A stretch of DNA of 41,472 nucleotides. It comes from Verrucomicrobium sp. BvORR106. GTDB lineage: Bacteria; Verrucomicrobiota; Verrucomicrobiia; Verrucomicrobiales; Verrucomicrobiaceae. The stretch's first letter is position 1. Every line of letters begins with the position of its first letter. Location of the stretch: contig NZ_BATR01000036.1 of NCBI RefSeq assembly GCF_000739655.1, positions 1-41,472 of the forward strand, in the 5' to 3' direction. Both the position numbers and the translations under genes were made by a program. Positions 1 through 8,360 of the stretch are shown here, piece after piece. The notes under the pieces were generated by a model. It did not search any database. It saw only the letters and a list, made by a program, of their open reading frames with translations, and was not told the DNA's origin.

Positions 1-882
1 GCCTCGGCCAACTATCGTCGCGTGGTGGAGCTGGTGCAGGGCGGGGCCATTGGTCCAGTGCGCGAGGTGCATGTGTGGGTGTCACGCGCCTGGGGCATGC
101 AAAGCAAGGCGGAGGCCGAGGCCAACGGTGACCTCTTTGTGAAGGCGGGCCTGCTGGACTATATCGACAAGATGCCCACCGAGGCCAAGCCTGTGCCGCC
201 ACAGCTTGACTGGGATCTCTGGATCGGACCCGCTCCCATGCGGCCCTATCACGACATCTATTTCCCCGGACCGCGCTGGTATCGCTACTGGGACTTTGCC
301 AATGGCACCATGAGCGACCTCGGCAGCCACTGGAACGACCTTCCCTTCTGGGCGCTGAAGCTGGACCATCCCAAGACCATCTCCGCCGACGGTCCCGCTC
401 CGCATCCGGAGCTGGCTCCGGCCAGCATGTCTGCCACCTATGAGTACGGAGCCCGTGGTGACTTGCCACCGGTGAAGCTCACTTGGTATCAGGGCTCACT
501 GAGGCCCCAGCTGCTGAAGGACAAGAAGATCCCGGAGTGGAGCAATGGCGTCCTTTTTGTCGGCGATGGCGGCATGCTCCTCGCCGACTATGGCAAGTAC
601 CTGCTCCTGCCAGAAGACAAGTTCAAGAGCTTTACCGCGCCAGCTCCTTCCATCCCCGCGAGCGTGGGGCATCACAAGGAGTTTGTGGAGTGCGCCTCGG
701 CCGGTAAGCCAGCCCTGTGTGACTTCAGCTACAGCGGTCTGCTCACGGTGGCCAACCACCTTGGCGGCGTGGCGTATCGCAGTGGCAAGAAGATCACCTG
801 GGATCCGGTCAAAGGCGTCACCGATGACGCTGGTGCCAACAAGTTCCTCCAGCGCGAATATCGCGCGGGTTGGAAGCTGTAG
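1..882 (+). CDS. Gfo/Idh/MocA family oxidoreductase, 5'-truncated
   Basis: The reading frame is open from base 1, so the gene begins before the window; the GTG at 22 is internal, not a start. The 293 residues seen correspond to the C-terminal alpha/beta domain of Gfo/Idh/MocA dehydrogenases, with the N-terminal NAD-binding Rossmann fold missing upstream. Recognisable stretches are [15 protein letters not shown] near the start, then a [10 protein letters not shown] segment and [18 protein letters not shown], all typical of the secreted or periplasmic Gfo/Idh proteins abundant in Verrucomicrobia and Planctomycetes. The family oxidises or epimerises sugars and sugar-like polyols with NAD(P). The substrate cannot be read from the sequence. 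A strong hairpin follows the stop codon. Family call is firm; exact role is open. Confidence 0.85.
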   Translation, partial: ASANYRRVVELVQGGAIGPVREVHVWVSRAWGMQSKAEAEANGDLFVKAGLLDYIDKMPTEAKPVPPQLDWDLWIGPAPMRPYHDIYFPGPRWYRYWDFANGTMSDLGSHWNDLPFWALKLDHPKTISADGPAPHPELAPASMSATYEYGARGDLPPVKLTWYQGSLRPQLLKDKKIPEWSNGVLFVGDGGMLLADYGKYLLLPEDKFKSFTAPAPSIPASVGHHKEFVECASAGKPALCDFSYSGLLTVANHLGGVAYRSGKKITWDPVKGVTDDAGANKFLQREYRAGWKL

Positions 883-900
883 AAGAGATTCTTTCTGGTC

Positions 901-931
901 TGGGTGCGAAGCAAAAACTGCTTCGCACCCA
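901..931 (+). terminator. Hairpin after the oxidoreductase gene
   Basis: A perfect 13-bp stem (arms 901-913 and 919-931, arm TGGGTGCGAAGCA) with a 5-nt A-rich loop starts 19 bases after the stop codon. Only a short T-run follows (GCTTTG), so it is a plausible but weak intrinsic terminator. Confidence 0.5.
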
Positions 932-972
932 GCTTTGTCCATGGCAGAATGGACGGACTGGAAGGTTTGTTC

Positions 973-1488
973 ATGAAGAAATCATCCCCGCCCCCCGCTA
1001 CTCCGGCCCGCAGCAAGAAACGGAAATCCTGGCAGGAGAAGCTCGACCATGACAATGGGCTGCCCAAGGTCATCCAGATGGAAGGGCGGCTGGAGAAACA
1101 GTTTGGTCCCGGGACCATGGTGGTGCCCGCACCTCGTGCGGTGGATGCCAAGATGAAGAAGGTGCCGCTGGGCAAGCTGACCACCATCGAGGCCATCCGC
1201 GATCGCTTGGCCTCAGATCACAAGACGACCACCGCCTGCGGTATCACCACGGGCATTTTTGCCTGGATCGCCGCGCACGCCGCAGCAGAACTGGAGGCCG
1301 ATGGTGCCACTGAGGCGAAGGTCACCCCTTATTGGCGGACGCTTAAGACGGGCGGCGAGTTGAACGCCAAGTACCCGGGCGGTGTGGAGGCACTGCGGGA
1401 ACGATTGGAAAACGAAGGCCACGAGGTTTACCAGAAGGGCAAACGCTGGCTGGTGAAGGGGTATGAAGAGCGACTAGTGAGGTTGTAG
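973..1488 (+). CDS. MGMT-like domain protein
   Basis: A 171-residue protein, taken to start at the ATG at 973 because the reading frame upstream of it lies inside the preceding hairpin. It resembles the small proteins annotated as MGMT family, related to the DNA-binding and active-site half of O6-alkylguanine-DNA alkyltransferases. It has a lysine-rich N-terminus (about residues 1-22), PGTMVVPAP near 47-54, VPLGKLTTIEAIRDRLA at 64-80, and TTACGITTGIFAW around 86-98, where Cys89 stands near the position of the alkyl-acceptor cysteine of the PCHR motif. The classic PCHR sequence is absent. The C-terminal half has conserved-looking PYWRTLK and KYPGGVEALRERLE stretches. Whether it repairs or only binds DNA cannot be told from sequence. 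Confidence 0.65.
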   Translation: MKKSSPPPATPARSKKRKSWQEKLDHDNGLPKVIQMEGRLEKQFGPGTMVVPAPRAVDAKMKKVPLGKLTTIEAIRDRLASDHKTTTACGITTGIFAWIAAHAAAELEADGATEAKVTPYWRTLKTGGELNAKYPGGVEALRERLENEGHEVYQKGKRWLVKGYEERLVRL

Positions 1489-1494
1489 GGGAGT

Positions 1495-1520
1495 GGAGAC
1501 ACAAGATGCAAGATCTGAGT
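1495..1520 (+). repeat. Repeat family A copy (GGAGACACAAGA type)
   Basis: Starts 7 bases after the preceding stop codon. It shares GGAGACACAAGA and a closing CTGAG with other copies at 6298, 6681 (reverse), 17693 (reverse), 23487 (reverse) and 34448 (reverse). This copy is diverged. Confidence 0.5.
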
Positions 1521-1640
1521 GGGTGAGTGGAAGGGCGTCAGGATGTTCTTTACTCGAACCCGCAGGCGAGTGCCTTGACTTGAGAAGCTGCTGGCATCGC
1601 CAGGAAGCTCAGATCACCTCCCTTAGGGTCTGGCCCCTCC

Positions 1641-4427
1641 TCACTGAAAACTCAGCGTCAATCCGTTCCTGCCATACCGCAGACTGGTGCCGGCGGGTTG
1701 GGGAATACGGCTCGCATCCTGAATCTCGATCTGCCGGTCGGGACCGGTGACGGGGGCGCTCCGGCGGTCGGTGAGATAGATGGTGGTCTTCACCGGGGTC
1801 TTGATGCGCAGGTCTGATTCCGGGGCTCCGAAATTACAACTCTCAAACACGCAGTTCTTCGTGGCGATGAGCACGCTCTCCGGAATGCGGCAGTTGATGA
1901 AGCGGCAGTTCTCGATGGACAACCACGAGCGCTTCACTTCGTCGCCTGCGTCCTTCTGATAGAGAAGCGGGGAGAAGTCCACCTCGTGAAAGGTGCACTG
2001 GTTCAGCTTGATGCCGATGTCGATGACCTTCCAGGGTTGGATGAAAGAACCGGCAAACACACAGTTGTCGAAGGTCCACTTGCTGGAGAAGTAATCACCA
2101 AACCAGTCGCCTCCCTTTCCAAGGCGGCAGTTGGAGAAGAGGGAATTCGTGGCCTTGAAATCGGCACCCCACTCTGCGGTGATTTTCACGTTGGTGAAAA
2201 GCGTGCCGGTGGCCGTCCAGGATCCTCTTTCGATGAAGGCCGAGCCGCCGGTGATTCGGGCACCTGGCAGCGTGAAGAACCGGCCCGCGGTCTTGGCTTT
2301 GGGGTCCACGGGGTCTGGTCCGCCCAGAACGAGATGCTTCTTGGGGCGATAGTCTCCGGCCGGGAACGTGATGCGGCCGATCATCCGTTCTTCGCGATCC
2401 AGGAACGCCTGCGTGGCCTGGACGACGGGAATGCGTGATCCATTGACGCGGAATGGACGCCCATTGAAATCGGTGCCGGAATAGGTGGCGAGATCCTCGG
2501 CGAAATGGAGATGCGCCTCAGTGTTGTTGGAGCGACCGGTGACTTTCAGCAGGACATGCCGCCGACCGAGCACCTGCCATTGCACTCCCAGATTCTGTTC
2601 GTCCCAGGAGGGGCAGACGACCTTGCCCCCGGCATGGAGTTCAATGGCTTCATCACTCTGGCTGCGCCAGCGCCAGACGGTGTCGCTGAGGTATTGCTGG
2701 AGTTTCCCTTCCTCGCCGCCCAGCGTGGGCGCGACGGGGGCGGGAGTTACCGGGACCTGAGCGGCGGCGTCAGGCATGACGGGCGCGGTGCTGGCCAATG
2801 CAGGGGCCGCGGCTGGCTCCGGCTGGCTCAGACTGGCTCGCACGATCTCACGACGCCGGCGCACCTCGCCAGCACCAGCTTCTTGTCCGGGCTGGGCCAG
2901 CTCCTGTTCATAGGCCGCAAGGACGTCGTCATACTTTTGGGACAAGGTGCGCTGGGTTTTGGCGGCCTCGGTTTCAATTTGGCCCAATGTCGTCCGATAG
3001 ATCCGGCGCAGGTCCTTGAGCCCGCTGGTGATTTCGGGGCCGTCTTCGGCTGACAGTGGCTGGTTTTGTGAAACCCGGGCCTTTTCGGCGTTGAGGGCGG
3101 CGATCTCTTGAGGCGTGGCCGTTCCTGCTGCGGCGTTGATCATGGCCCGATCCAGTGCAGCCAGGAACTTGCTGTTGAGGTCTCGCAGTGCGGCTTCTTT
3201 GACCTGGGTCACGTCCCGCTGCACGGCGCTTTGGAATTGTGTTTCCAGCCCGGTCAGGCGGTGAGCGACTTCAGGGGGGATGACGGGTGCAGGCGTCGGA
3301 ACCGGCGAGGGCGCAGCTGGGGCCGCTGCGGTGGAGCTCGCGCTTTCCGAGGTCACCGTGGCAGGTGGTGACCCGTCCGTACCTCCAGCAGTCGACCCCG
3401 CGTCGTTCTTGCCGTTCAGCACGTAGAATCCCACTGCGCCTGCGACGATGATCCCCACGGTCAAGACGCCCCACGGGAGCGAGCTGCTCTTGGGCTTGGT
3501 ACGGGCCGCCGCCGCTGCAGCCTGCTCGGCACTGGCGCGGAAGGGGGCAGGTCTGGGGCTCTGCGCCTTGGCCACGGGGACGGTGAGGATGTGATTGAGA
3601 TCTTTGCGGAAGTCTGCCGCCTTCTGATACCGGGCCCCGGGCTCATGCTGCATGGCCCGCTTCACGATGGCATCCAGCCGCTTGTCCAGACCGGGCACCA
3701 CCTCACTGGGTGAGGGGTGCAATCCACGGGGCACCTCGCCGGTGAGCATCTCATACAGCATCACACCCAGGGAGTAGAGGTCGGCACGTCCGTCCGCCAC
3801 CACCCCCATCTGCAGGGACTCTGGAGCCACGTAGTCTGGCGTGCCCATGGTCACGGTGCTGTGGGCTTCGTCCCCATCCTGGGTGGAATGTTTGGCCAGA
3901 CCGAAGTCGGCCACCTTCACGCGGCCCTCCATGTCCACCATCACATTCGCGGGCTTGATGTCGCGATGCACAATGCCGTGCTCATGAGCATAGCTGAGTG
4001 TGTCGCACACATGGGCCGCGATGGAGATCGCATGCACGGGCTCCAGCTGCCCCTTCTGGAGCAGCATCTTGGAGACGTCCGTACCTTCCACGAACTCCAT
4101 GACGATGTAGAGCAGACCGCCCGGCATTTCGCCGAAGTCGAAGACGGCGATCATCCCCGGGTGCATGAGCCTCGCCATGAGCCGGGCTTCATTGCGGAAG
4201 CGCTGAGCATACTCTGCCTCATCTTCCCAGAGGCCGGAGGGGAGTACCTTGATGGCGACCAGCCGGTCCAGGGAGTTCTGCCGGGCCTTGTACACAGCTC
4301 CCATGCCCCCCTGGCCGATGAGTTCCAGCACTTCGTAGCCGTGCAGCGTCTGTTGCAGGGAAGAAGGTGAGGGCGCTCTCCAGTGGGGACCACTGGAAGA
4401 GGATGCGGAATATGAAGAGCCAGACAT
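1641..4427 (-). CDS. Membrane Ser/Thr protein kinase with beta-helix-like C-terminus
   Basis: A 928-residue Hanks-type kinase. The kinase domain (about 30-282) has the glycine loop GQGGMGAVY at 39-46, ATP-binding Lys60, catalytic loop HRDIKPAN with Asp156, DFG at 174-176 and APES at 201-204, so it looks active. A linker leads to one transmembrane segment at about 318-337. Beyond it lie a Pro/Ala/Ser/Thr-rich stretch and a charged region that may be coiled coil (about 395-550). The last 250 residues contain short repeating strands with CxF or NCxF pairs (DNCVFAG, NQCTFHE, ENCRFIN, KNCVFES), suggesting a right-handed beta-helix sensor outside the membrane. A TPR gene lies 25 bp upstream on the same strand, so the two are probably co-transcribed. 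The substrate is unknown. Confidence 0.88.
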   Translation of the reverse strand: MSGSSYSASSSSGPHWRAPSPSSLQQTLHGYEVLELIGQGGMGAVYKARQNSLDRLVAIKVLPSGLWEDEAEYAQRFRNEARLMARLMHPGMIAVFDFGEMPGGLLYIVMEFVEGTDVSKMLLQKGQLEPVHAISIAAHVCDTLSYAHEHGIVHRDIKPANVMVDMEGRVKVADFGLAKHSTQDGDEAHSTVTMGTPDYVAPESLQMGVVADGRADLYSLGVMLYEMLTGEVPRGLHPSPSEVVPGLDKRLDAIVKRAMQHEPGARYQKAADFRKDLNHILTVPVAKAQSPRPAPFRASAEQAAAAAARTKPKSSSLPWGVLTVGIIVAGAVGFYVLNGKNDAGSTAGGTDGSPPATVTSESASSTAAAPAAPSPVPTPAPVIPPEVAHRLTGLETQFQSAVQRDVTQVKEAALRDLNSKFLAALDRAMINAAAGTATPQEIAALNAEKARVSQNQPLSAEDGPEITSGLKDLRRIYRTTLGQIETEAAKTQRTLSQKYDDVLAAYEQELAQPGQEAGAGEVRRRREIVRASLSQPEPAAAPALASTAPVMPDAAAQVPVTPAPVAPTLGGEEGKLQQYLSDTVWRWRSQSDEAIELHAGGKVVCPSWDEQNLGVQWQVLGRRHVLLKVTGRSNNTEAHLHFAEDLATYSGTDFNGRPFRVNGSRIPVVQATQAFLDREERMIGRITFPAGDYRPKKHLVLGGPDPVDPKAKTAGRFFTLPGARITGGSAFIERGSWTATGTLFTNVKITAEWGADFKATNSLFSNCRLGKGGDWFGDYFSSKWTFDNCVFAGSFIQPWKVIDIGIKLNQCTFHEVDFSPLLYQKDAGDEVKRSWLSIENCRFINCRIPESVLIATKNCVFESCNFGAPESDLRIKTPVKTTIYLTDRRSAPVTGPDRQIEIQDASRIPQPAGTSLRYGRNGLTLSFQ

Positions 4428-4452
4428 GAGGGGGGCGTGATTTAACCTGAGG

Positions 4453-5691
4453 CTATGGCGCAGCCCCTTTTTCCTTCAACAGTACTTTGTGCAAAATGTC
4501 GCGCAACTTCGCCTCTGTCTCAGCGGGAACTCCCGGCTTGGCCAGTGCCGTCTCCAGATCCTGCTTGGCCCCGCTGACGTCCCCCATGGCGATGCGCACG
4601 ACAGCGCGCATTCCCAGCGCGTCCAGCACTCGCGAGGGCTCGGCGCCTTTTATCTCCAGGATGCGGGTGAGATCCTCCTGCGCCTCAGAGTGGTTCCCTT
4701 TGTTGGCCCGGATCGAGGCGCGAAAGCCGTAGGCAGTCCCCAGAAGTTCGGGAGAAACATTCTTGGACTGGATGATGGCGGTGAAGTCGTTCTCCGCCTC
4801 GGCAATTTTCCCGATCTTGAAAAGGGTCAACCCCCGGTTGTTCAGCGTTTGGTGACGGCGAAGATCGCCGAGTGCCGGCGACGCCAGAGCCTTGTCCATC
4901 GACTCGATTGCGGCTGTCTGCTGACCGCGGCTGATTTCGACAGTCGCCAGCACCGTGTAAGCTTCCGCGACAATATCGGCGGGCACATCCTTCATGGACA
5001 GGATCTTGCCGATGTCCGCCTCTGCTTCGTCCGCGCGATTGGATGTTGCCCGAATGTAAGCCCTTTTCACCAACGCCGCCGCCGCATACTCGACCGGGGG
5101 GTTCTCAAGGAACAGCAGTTCGGTGAAGTCGAAGCTCGCCTCGCTCATTCTCCCCTTGTCGCCATAAGCCAGACCCCGCTCCATCAGGGCTTTTCCCCTG
5201 TTCTTCACAGAAATGTCCTTCATCTTGAGCGTTTGGGTGAAATCCAGAATCGCCTTGTCCTTCTCACCTGTCGCCGACTGGACTGCGCCCCTCGTGTTCA
5301 GGAGGCCGGCTTGGAGGTTGGCGGTCAGACCAGGCAGCTCCAGGGCCCGGTCGAGATCCTTCAGCAGCTCCTTCACCCGGCTTTGATGGTTGAAGATCGC
5401 AGCCCGCATCATCAATGCCGTGGCCTTGAATTCATTGGAGACCGCTACGTCGGCGAGGATCTTCTCCAGGGCCTCCGATCCCTCCTTCTCCTTTCCGGTG
5501 TGGATGAGATTCCCCGCCTCGCGCGCTTTTAGAGTCAGTTCCGGCGGACTGTTCAAGCCCAGATAGAACTCGGCAAAGTCGCGAATCTCCACCATTTGGG
5601 CGGGCAAAGACTTTGTCGCTCCGAGAAACACCGATGGCAGCAACACCACGAAAATCATGCGGATTCGAAGGGGGGCTCGCATGAAAGGCAT
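4453..5691 (-). CDS. Exported TPR-repeat protein
   Basis: A 412-residue protein. An N-terminal basic and hydrophobic segment (RIRMIFVVLLPSVFLGA) ending near SLPAQ fits a signal peptide, so export is likely. The rest consists of about nine TPR-like helical pairs with a 38-40 residue period, for example around GLLNTRGAVQSATGEKDKAI, RGLAYGDKGRMSEASFDF, NNRGLTLFKIGKIAEAENDF and YGFRASIRANKGNHSEAQ. TPR arrays act as protein-binding scaffolds; nothing indicates an enzyme. The gene lies directly upstream of the kinase gene on the same strand, suggesting that the extracytoplasmic kinase region and this protein work together. An alternative start is the ATG at 5682. Confidence 0.8.
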   Translation of the reverse strand: MPFMRAPLRIRMIFVVLLPSVFLGATKSLPAQMVEIRDFAEFYLGLNSPPELTLKAREAGNLIHTGKEKEGSEALEKILADVAVSNEFKATALMMRAAIFNHQSRVKELLKDLDRALELPGLTANLQAGLLNTRGAVQSATGEKDKAILDFTQTLKMKDISVKNRGKALMERGLAYGDKGRMSEASFDFTELLFLENPPVEYAAAALVKRAYIRATSNRADEAEADIGKILSMKDVPADIVAEAYTVLATVEISRGQQTAAIESMDKALASPALGDLRRHQTLNNRGLTLFKIGKIAEAENDFTAIIQSKNVSPELLGTAYGFRASIRANKGNHSEAQEDLTRILEIKGAEPSRVLDALGMRAVVRIAMGDVSGAKQDLETALAKPGVPAETEAKLRDILHKVLLKEKGAAP

Positions 5692-5823
5692 TCTAAGCTT
5701 TTTTCGACTGCGTTGACAATCTAAGGAATGCGCGGCCGCCTGCCGGGCGTGGAAAAACCATTGCCTCCCCGGACTTTACTGGGGTACACTTTCTTTCACC
5801 GGTGCAAACACCCGGATAAACGC

Positions 5824-6285
5824 ATGAAACACTCCATGAAGTGGTCGGCGGCGATATTTGCCGCGGGCCTGGTGCTGTGCAGCCCTGCCGCTGCGGAACA
5901 GAAAGAAAAAGGGGCGGCGACAGCTCCCGCCACCAAGACAACCCCGGCGGCTGCGGCCGAGAAGGAAGCCAAACCGAAGAAGGACACCTACCCGCTCTAT
6001 GGGGAAGTGGTCTCCATCAATGCCACCACGCTGGTCATCAAGGGCGGGGTGGACAAACCCAACCGGACCTTTGTACTGAACAAAGACACGGAGATCGTGG
6101 ACGGCGACAAGGCCGCCAAGGTCAGCGATGTGAAAGTCGGCCATTGGGTAGGTGGCCTGATCAAGAAGACGGAGAAGGGCGATGATCAACTGCTCAAGCT
6201 CAATGTGGACGTGAAGCAGAAGGAGGCCAAGGCGGCGGAGCCCGCGGCGACTGGTGCGAAGGCCCCCGACAAGAAGAAGCCTTAG
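5824..6285 (+). CDS. Small secreted protein of unknown function
   Basis: 153 residues from the ATG at 5824. Upstream in-frame codons exist, but the signal peptide MKHSMKWSAAIFAAGLVLC followed by SPAAAEQ fixes this start, with a likely cleavage after AAA. A low-complexity Ala/Lys/Thr/Pro segment (about 27-55) leads to a compact beta-rich core (about 57-120) containing YGEVVSINATTLVIKGG, NRTFVLNKDTEIVDG and VKVGHWVGGLIKKTE. This pattern resembles small periplasmic OB-like or DUF5666-like domains. The C-terminal tail is again Lys/Ala/Pro-rich. No catalytic residues are evident. It is transcribed divergently from the TPR-kinase pair. Confidence 0.7.
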   Translation: MKHSMKWSAAIFAAGLVLCSPAAAEQKEKGAATAPATKTTPAAAAEKEAKPKKDTYPLYGEVVSINATTLVIKGGVDKPNRTFVLNKDTEIVDGDKAAKVSDVKVGHWVGGLIKKTEKGDDQLLKLNVDVKQKEAKAAEPAATGAKAPDKKKP

Positions 6286-6685
6286 CCCGCTTCGCGGGAG
6301 ACACCAGACTGCCAGACGCCAGACATCAGACTTGAGGTCAGGGGCGGAGCAGAGTTTTCCTGAATGCTAACTCGTCAGTTGCGTTACCCGATGCTTCCAA
6401 TACCAGGCTAAAGCCCGGCACTACTTTCAGCTGCCGCGTGCGGCGTAGTCCGGTTGTGCCAACCGGCTTTGGAAGCGGAGGGGACGAAAGTATTGAGGCG
6501 GTGCGATGTCATAACCGTCTGCTGCGTCAGGGGTGGCGCGTCTGACCGGGACAGGAATGTCCCTAGCTCCCTTTACTGACCGCAGGATTGAGTGCCTTAG
6601 ACCGGCTCCTGAGTCCAGGCCGCCTTCCATCCGCCCCCAGACCTCAAGTCTGATGTCTGGAGTCTGGCAGTCTGGTGTCTCCACT
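6286..6685. repeat. Repeat-filled intergenic region with 51-bp inverted terminal copies of family A
   Basis: There is no gene here. Two near-identical inverted copies of repeat family A (6298-6348 and 6631-6681) bound about 280 bp, giving a MITE-like outline. The left copy includes a CCCGC-TTC-GCGGG mini-hairpin (6287-6299). Inside lie one copy of family B (6403-6480, hairpin CCGGTTGTGCCAACCGG) and one copy of family D (6546-6591, hairpin GGGACAGGAATGTCCC). Each outer arm begins within a few bases of the stop codon of a flanking gene. Confidence 0.75.
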
Positions 6686-8284
6686 TCAATGCGCTCCTGC
6701 TGGTGCAGGTCCGGTGGCCTTGCGCGTCAGGAAGATCAGAGGGATCATCGCAAACAGCAGGAGGGAGGCGACGTGGAAGCTGTCGTTGTAGGCCATGATG
6801 TAGGCCTGTTTGCGAACGCCGAGGTCAAGCAGCCCCAGGGCGCGGGACTGGGCGGTGACGGCGTCGAGGCCCTGGTTCATGAAATTCTGCGCCATGGCGG
6901 TGAGCCGCTCATTGGTGAGCGGGTTGTAGGTGCTGATGGCCTCGCCCAGATGGTGGGAGTGGAAGTGCTCCCGGTTCGTCAGCAGGGCGGAGAGCAGGGC
7001 TATGCCGATGGACCCGCCCAGGTTGCGCAGCATGTTGAACAGGCCGGAGGCGCTGGCGGCCTGCTCGGACTCAATGCCGCCTGTGGTGATGAGGGAGAGC
7101 GGGACGATGGTGCAGGTGAGCCCGATGGCGCGGATGATTTGCGGCAGGACGAGCTGGTCATGGCCGGTGTCGGCGCTCATGCCGCTCATGAGGAGGGCGC
7201 TGAGGCCGAACATGCCGAGCCCGAAGGCCACCACCACGCGCTTGTCCACCCACTGCATGATCTTTGGGATGAAGGGCATGACCACGAGCTGGGGCAGGCC
7301 CACCCACATGAGCGTGCGGCCGATCTCCAGCGCGTTATACCCTTGAATCTGGGCCAGATAGAGCGGGAGCAGGTACATCATGCCGTACAGGCAGAGACCC
7401 ACGACAAGGTTCACAATGCAGCCGAGGAGGAAGTTGCGGCGGGAGAAGAGACTGAGGTTGACGGCCGGAGTGCGCTTCCGCTTCACAAGAGAAAGGATGA
7501 CAAACACCGGGAGGGTGATGGCGGCGATGATGGCCAGGGTGGTGATGAACTCAGAACCGAACCAGTCCTCGCGGGTTCCTTCCTCCAGGAAGACGGTCAG
7601 AGAACCCAGACCCACAGCCATGAAGGCCATGCCCCACCAGTCGCCTTTCTTTAGCAGCGACAATTTCGCGGGCGTGGAGTTCAGGCCGTAGCCGATGGCG
7701 CTGATGAGGATGATGCCCGGTACCAGGTTGAGGTAGAAGATCCAGGGCCAGGAGTAGTTCTCTGTGATCCAGCCGCCGATGCTGGGTCCGATGGCCGGGG
7801 CGAACATGGCGGAGAGGCCGAAGAGCGCGAAGCCCACCGGCTGCTTCTCCGCAGGCAGCATGATCATCACCATGGTGGAGGCCATGGGAATGAGGGCCCC
7901 GCCGGTGAAGCCCTGAAAAGCGCGGAAGGCGATCATGCTCTCCAGGTTCCAGGCAAAACCGCAGCACATGGAAAAGACGAGGAAGAGCACGCTGTTCCAC
8001 ATGAGGTAGCGGCGCAAACCGAAGACCTGGGCCAGCCAGCCGCAGAGGGGAATGACGATGATCTCCGGCACCAGGTAGGCGATGGAGATCCAGGAGCCCT
8101 CATCCAGCGTGGCTCCGATGCCGCCCGTGATGTTTTGCAGGGAGGAGTTGGAGATCTGGATGTCGAGCACCGCCATGAACGCGCCGAGCAGGGCGCCCAG
8201 CACGGCGATCCAGTTGCGCAGTGACGTTCCGGGGTTCGTGGAGTCACGTGCGCCTGTCTGGGGCAGGGTGGCGGTCGCGTTCAT
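6686..8284 (-). CDS. DHA2-family multidrug efflux MFS transporter (EmrB/QacA type)
   Basis: A 532-residue, strongly hydrophobic protein with about 14 predicted membrane helices, matching the DHA2 drug:proton antiporters. Helix 1 carries a motif-D1-like LGAFMAVLDIQISNSSLQNI. GWLAQVFGLRRYL fits motif A in the loop between helices 2 and 3. The AFRAFQGFTGGALIPMAS and GPSIGGWITENYSWPWIF segments fit motifs B and C of EmrB-like proteins. It would export lipophilic compounds together with the membrane fusion protein encoded just upstream. In diderms such pairs usually need a TolC-type outer membrane partner, and none is encoded in this window. The gap of 76 bp to the upstream gene is consistent with one operon under the divergent LysR regulator. 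Confidence 0.92.
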   Translation of the reverse strand: MNATATLPQTGARDSTNPGTSLRNWIAVLGALLGAFMAVLDIQISNSSLQNITGGIGATLDEGSWISIAYLVPEIIVIPLCGWLAQVFGLRRYLMWNSVLFLVFSMCCGFAWNLESMIAFRAFQGFTGGALIPMASTMVMIMLPAEKQPVGFALFGLSAMFAPAIGPSIGGWITENYSWPWIFYLNLVPGIILISAIGYGLNSTPAKLSLLKKGDWWGMAFMAVGLGSLTVFLEEGTREDWFGSEFITTLAIIAAITLPVFVILSLVKRKRTPAVNLSLFSRRNFLLGCIVNLVVGLCLYGMMYLLPLYLAQIQGYNALEIGRTLMWVGLPQLVVMPFIPKIMQWVDKRVVVAFGLGMFGLSALLMSGMSADTGHDQLVLPQIIRAIGLTCTIVPLSLITTGGIESEQAASASGLFNMLRNLGGSIGIALLSALLTNREHFHSHHLGEAISTYNPLTNERLTAMAQNFMNQGLDAVTAQSRALGLLDLGVRKQAYIMAYNDSFHVASLLLFAMIPLIFLTRKATGPAPAGAH

Positions 8285-8301
8285 GGCGGGAAGTGTCCGG
8301 A

Positions 8302-8330
8302 GTTTTCAGGTTCAAGCTTTCAGTTTTCAG
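8302..8330. repeat. TTTTCAG short repeats between the efflux genes
   Basis: TTTTCAGG, CTTTCAG and TTTTCAG occur in near-tandem order in the 76-bp gap between the two efflux genes. No other signal is visible there. Confidence 0.35.
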
Positions 8331-8360
8331 CACTCGGTGGCGGCACTGGGAGCTGCTGGT

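Noticed and set aside
5713-5741. TTGACA at 5713 as a -35 box for the small secreted protein gene
   Set aside because: No AT-rich -10 sequence occurs 16-18 bases downstream; the region there is GCGCGGCCGC.
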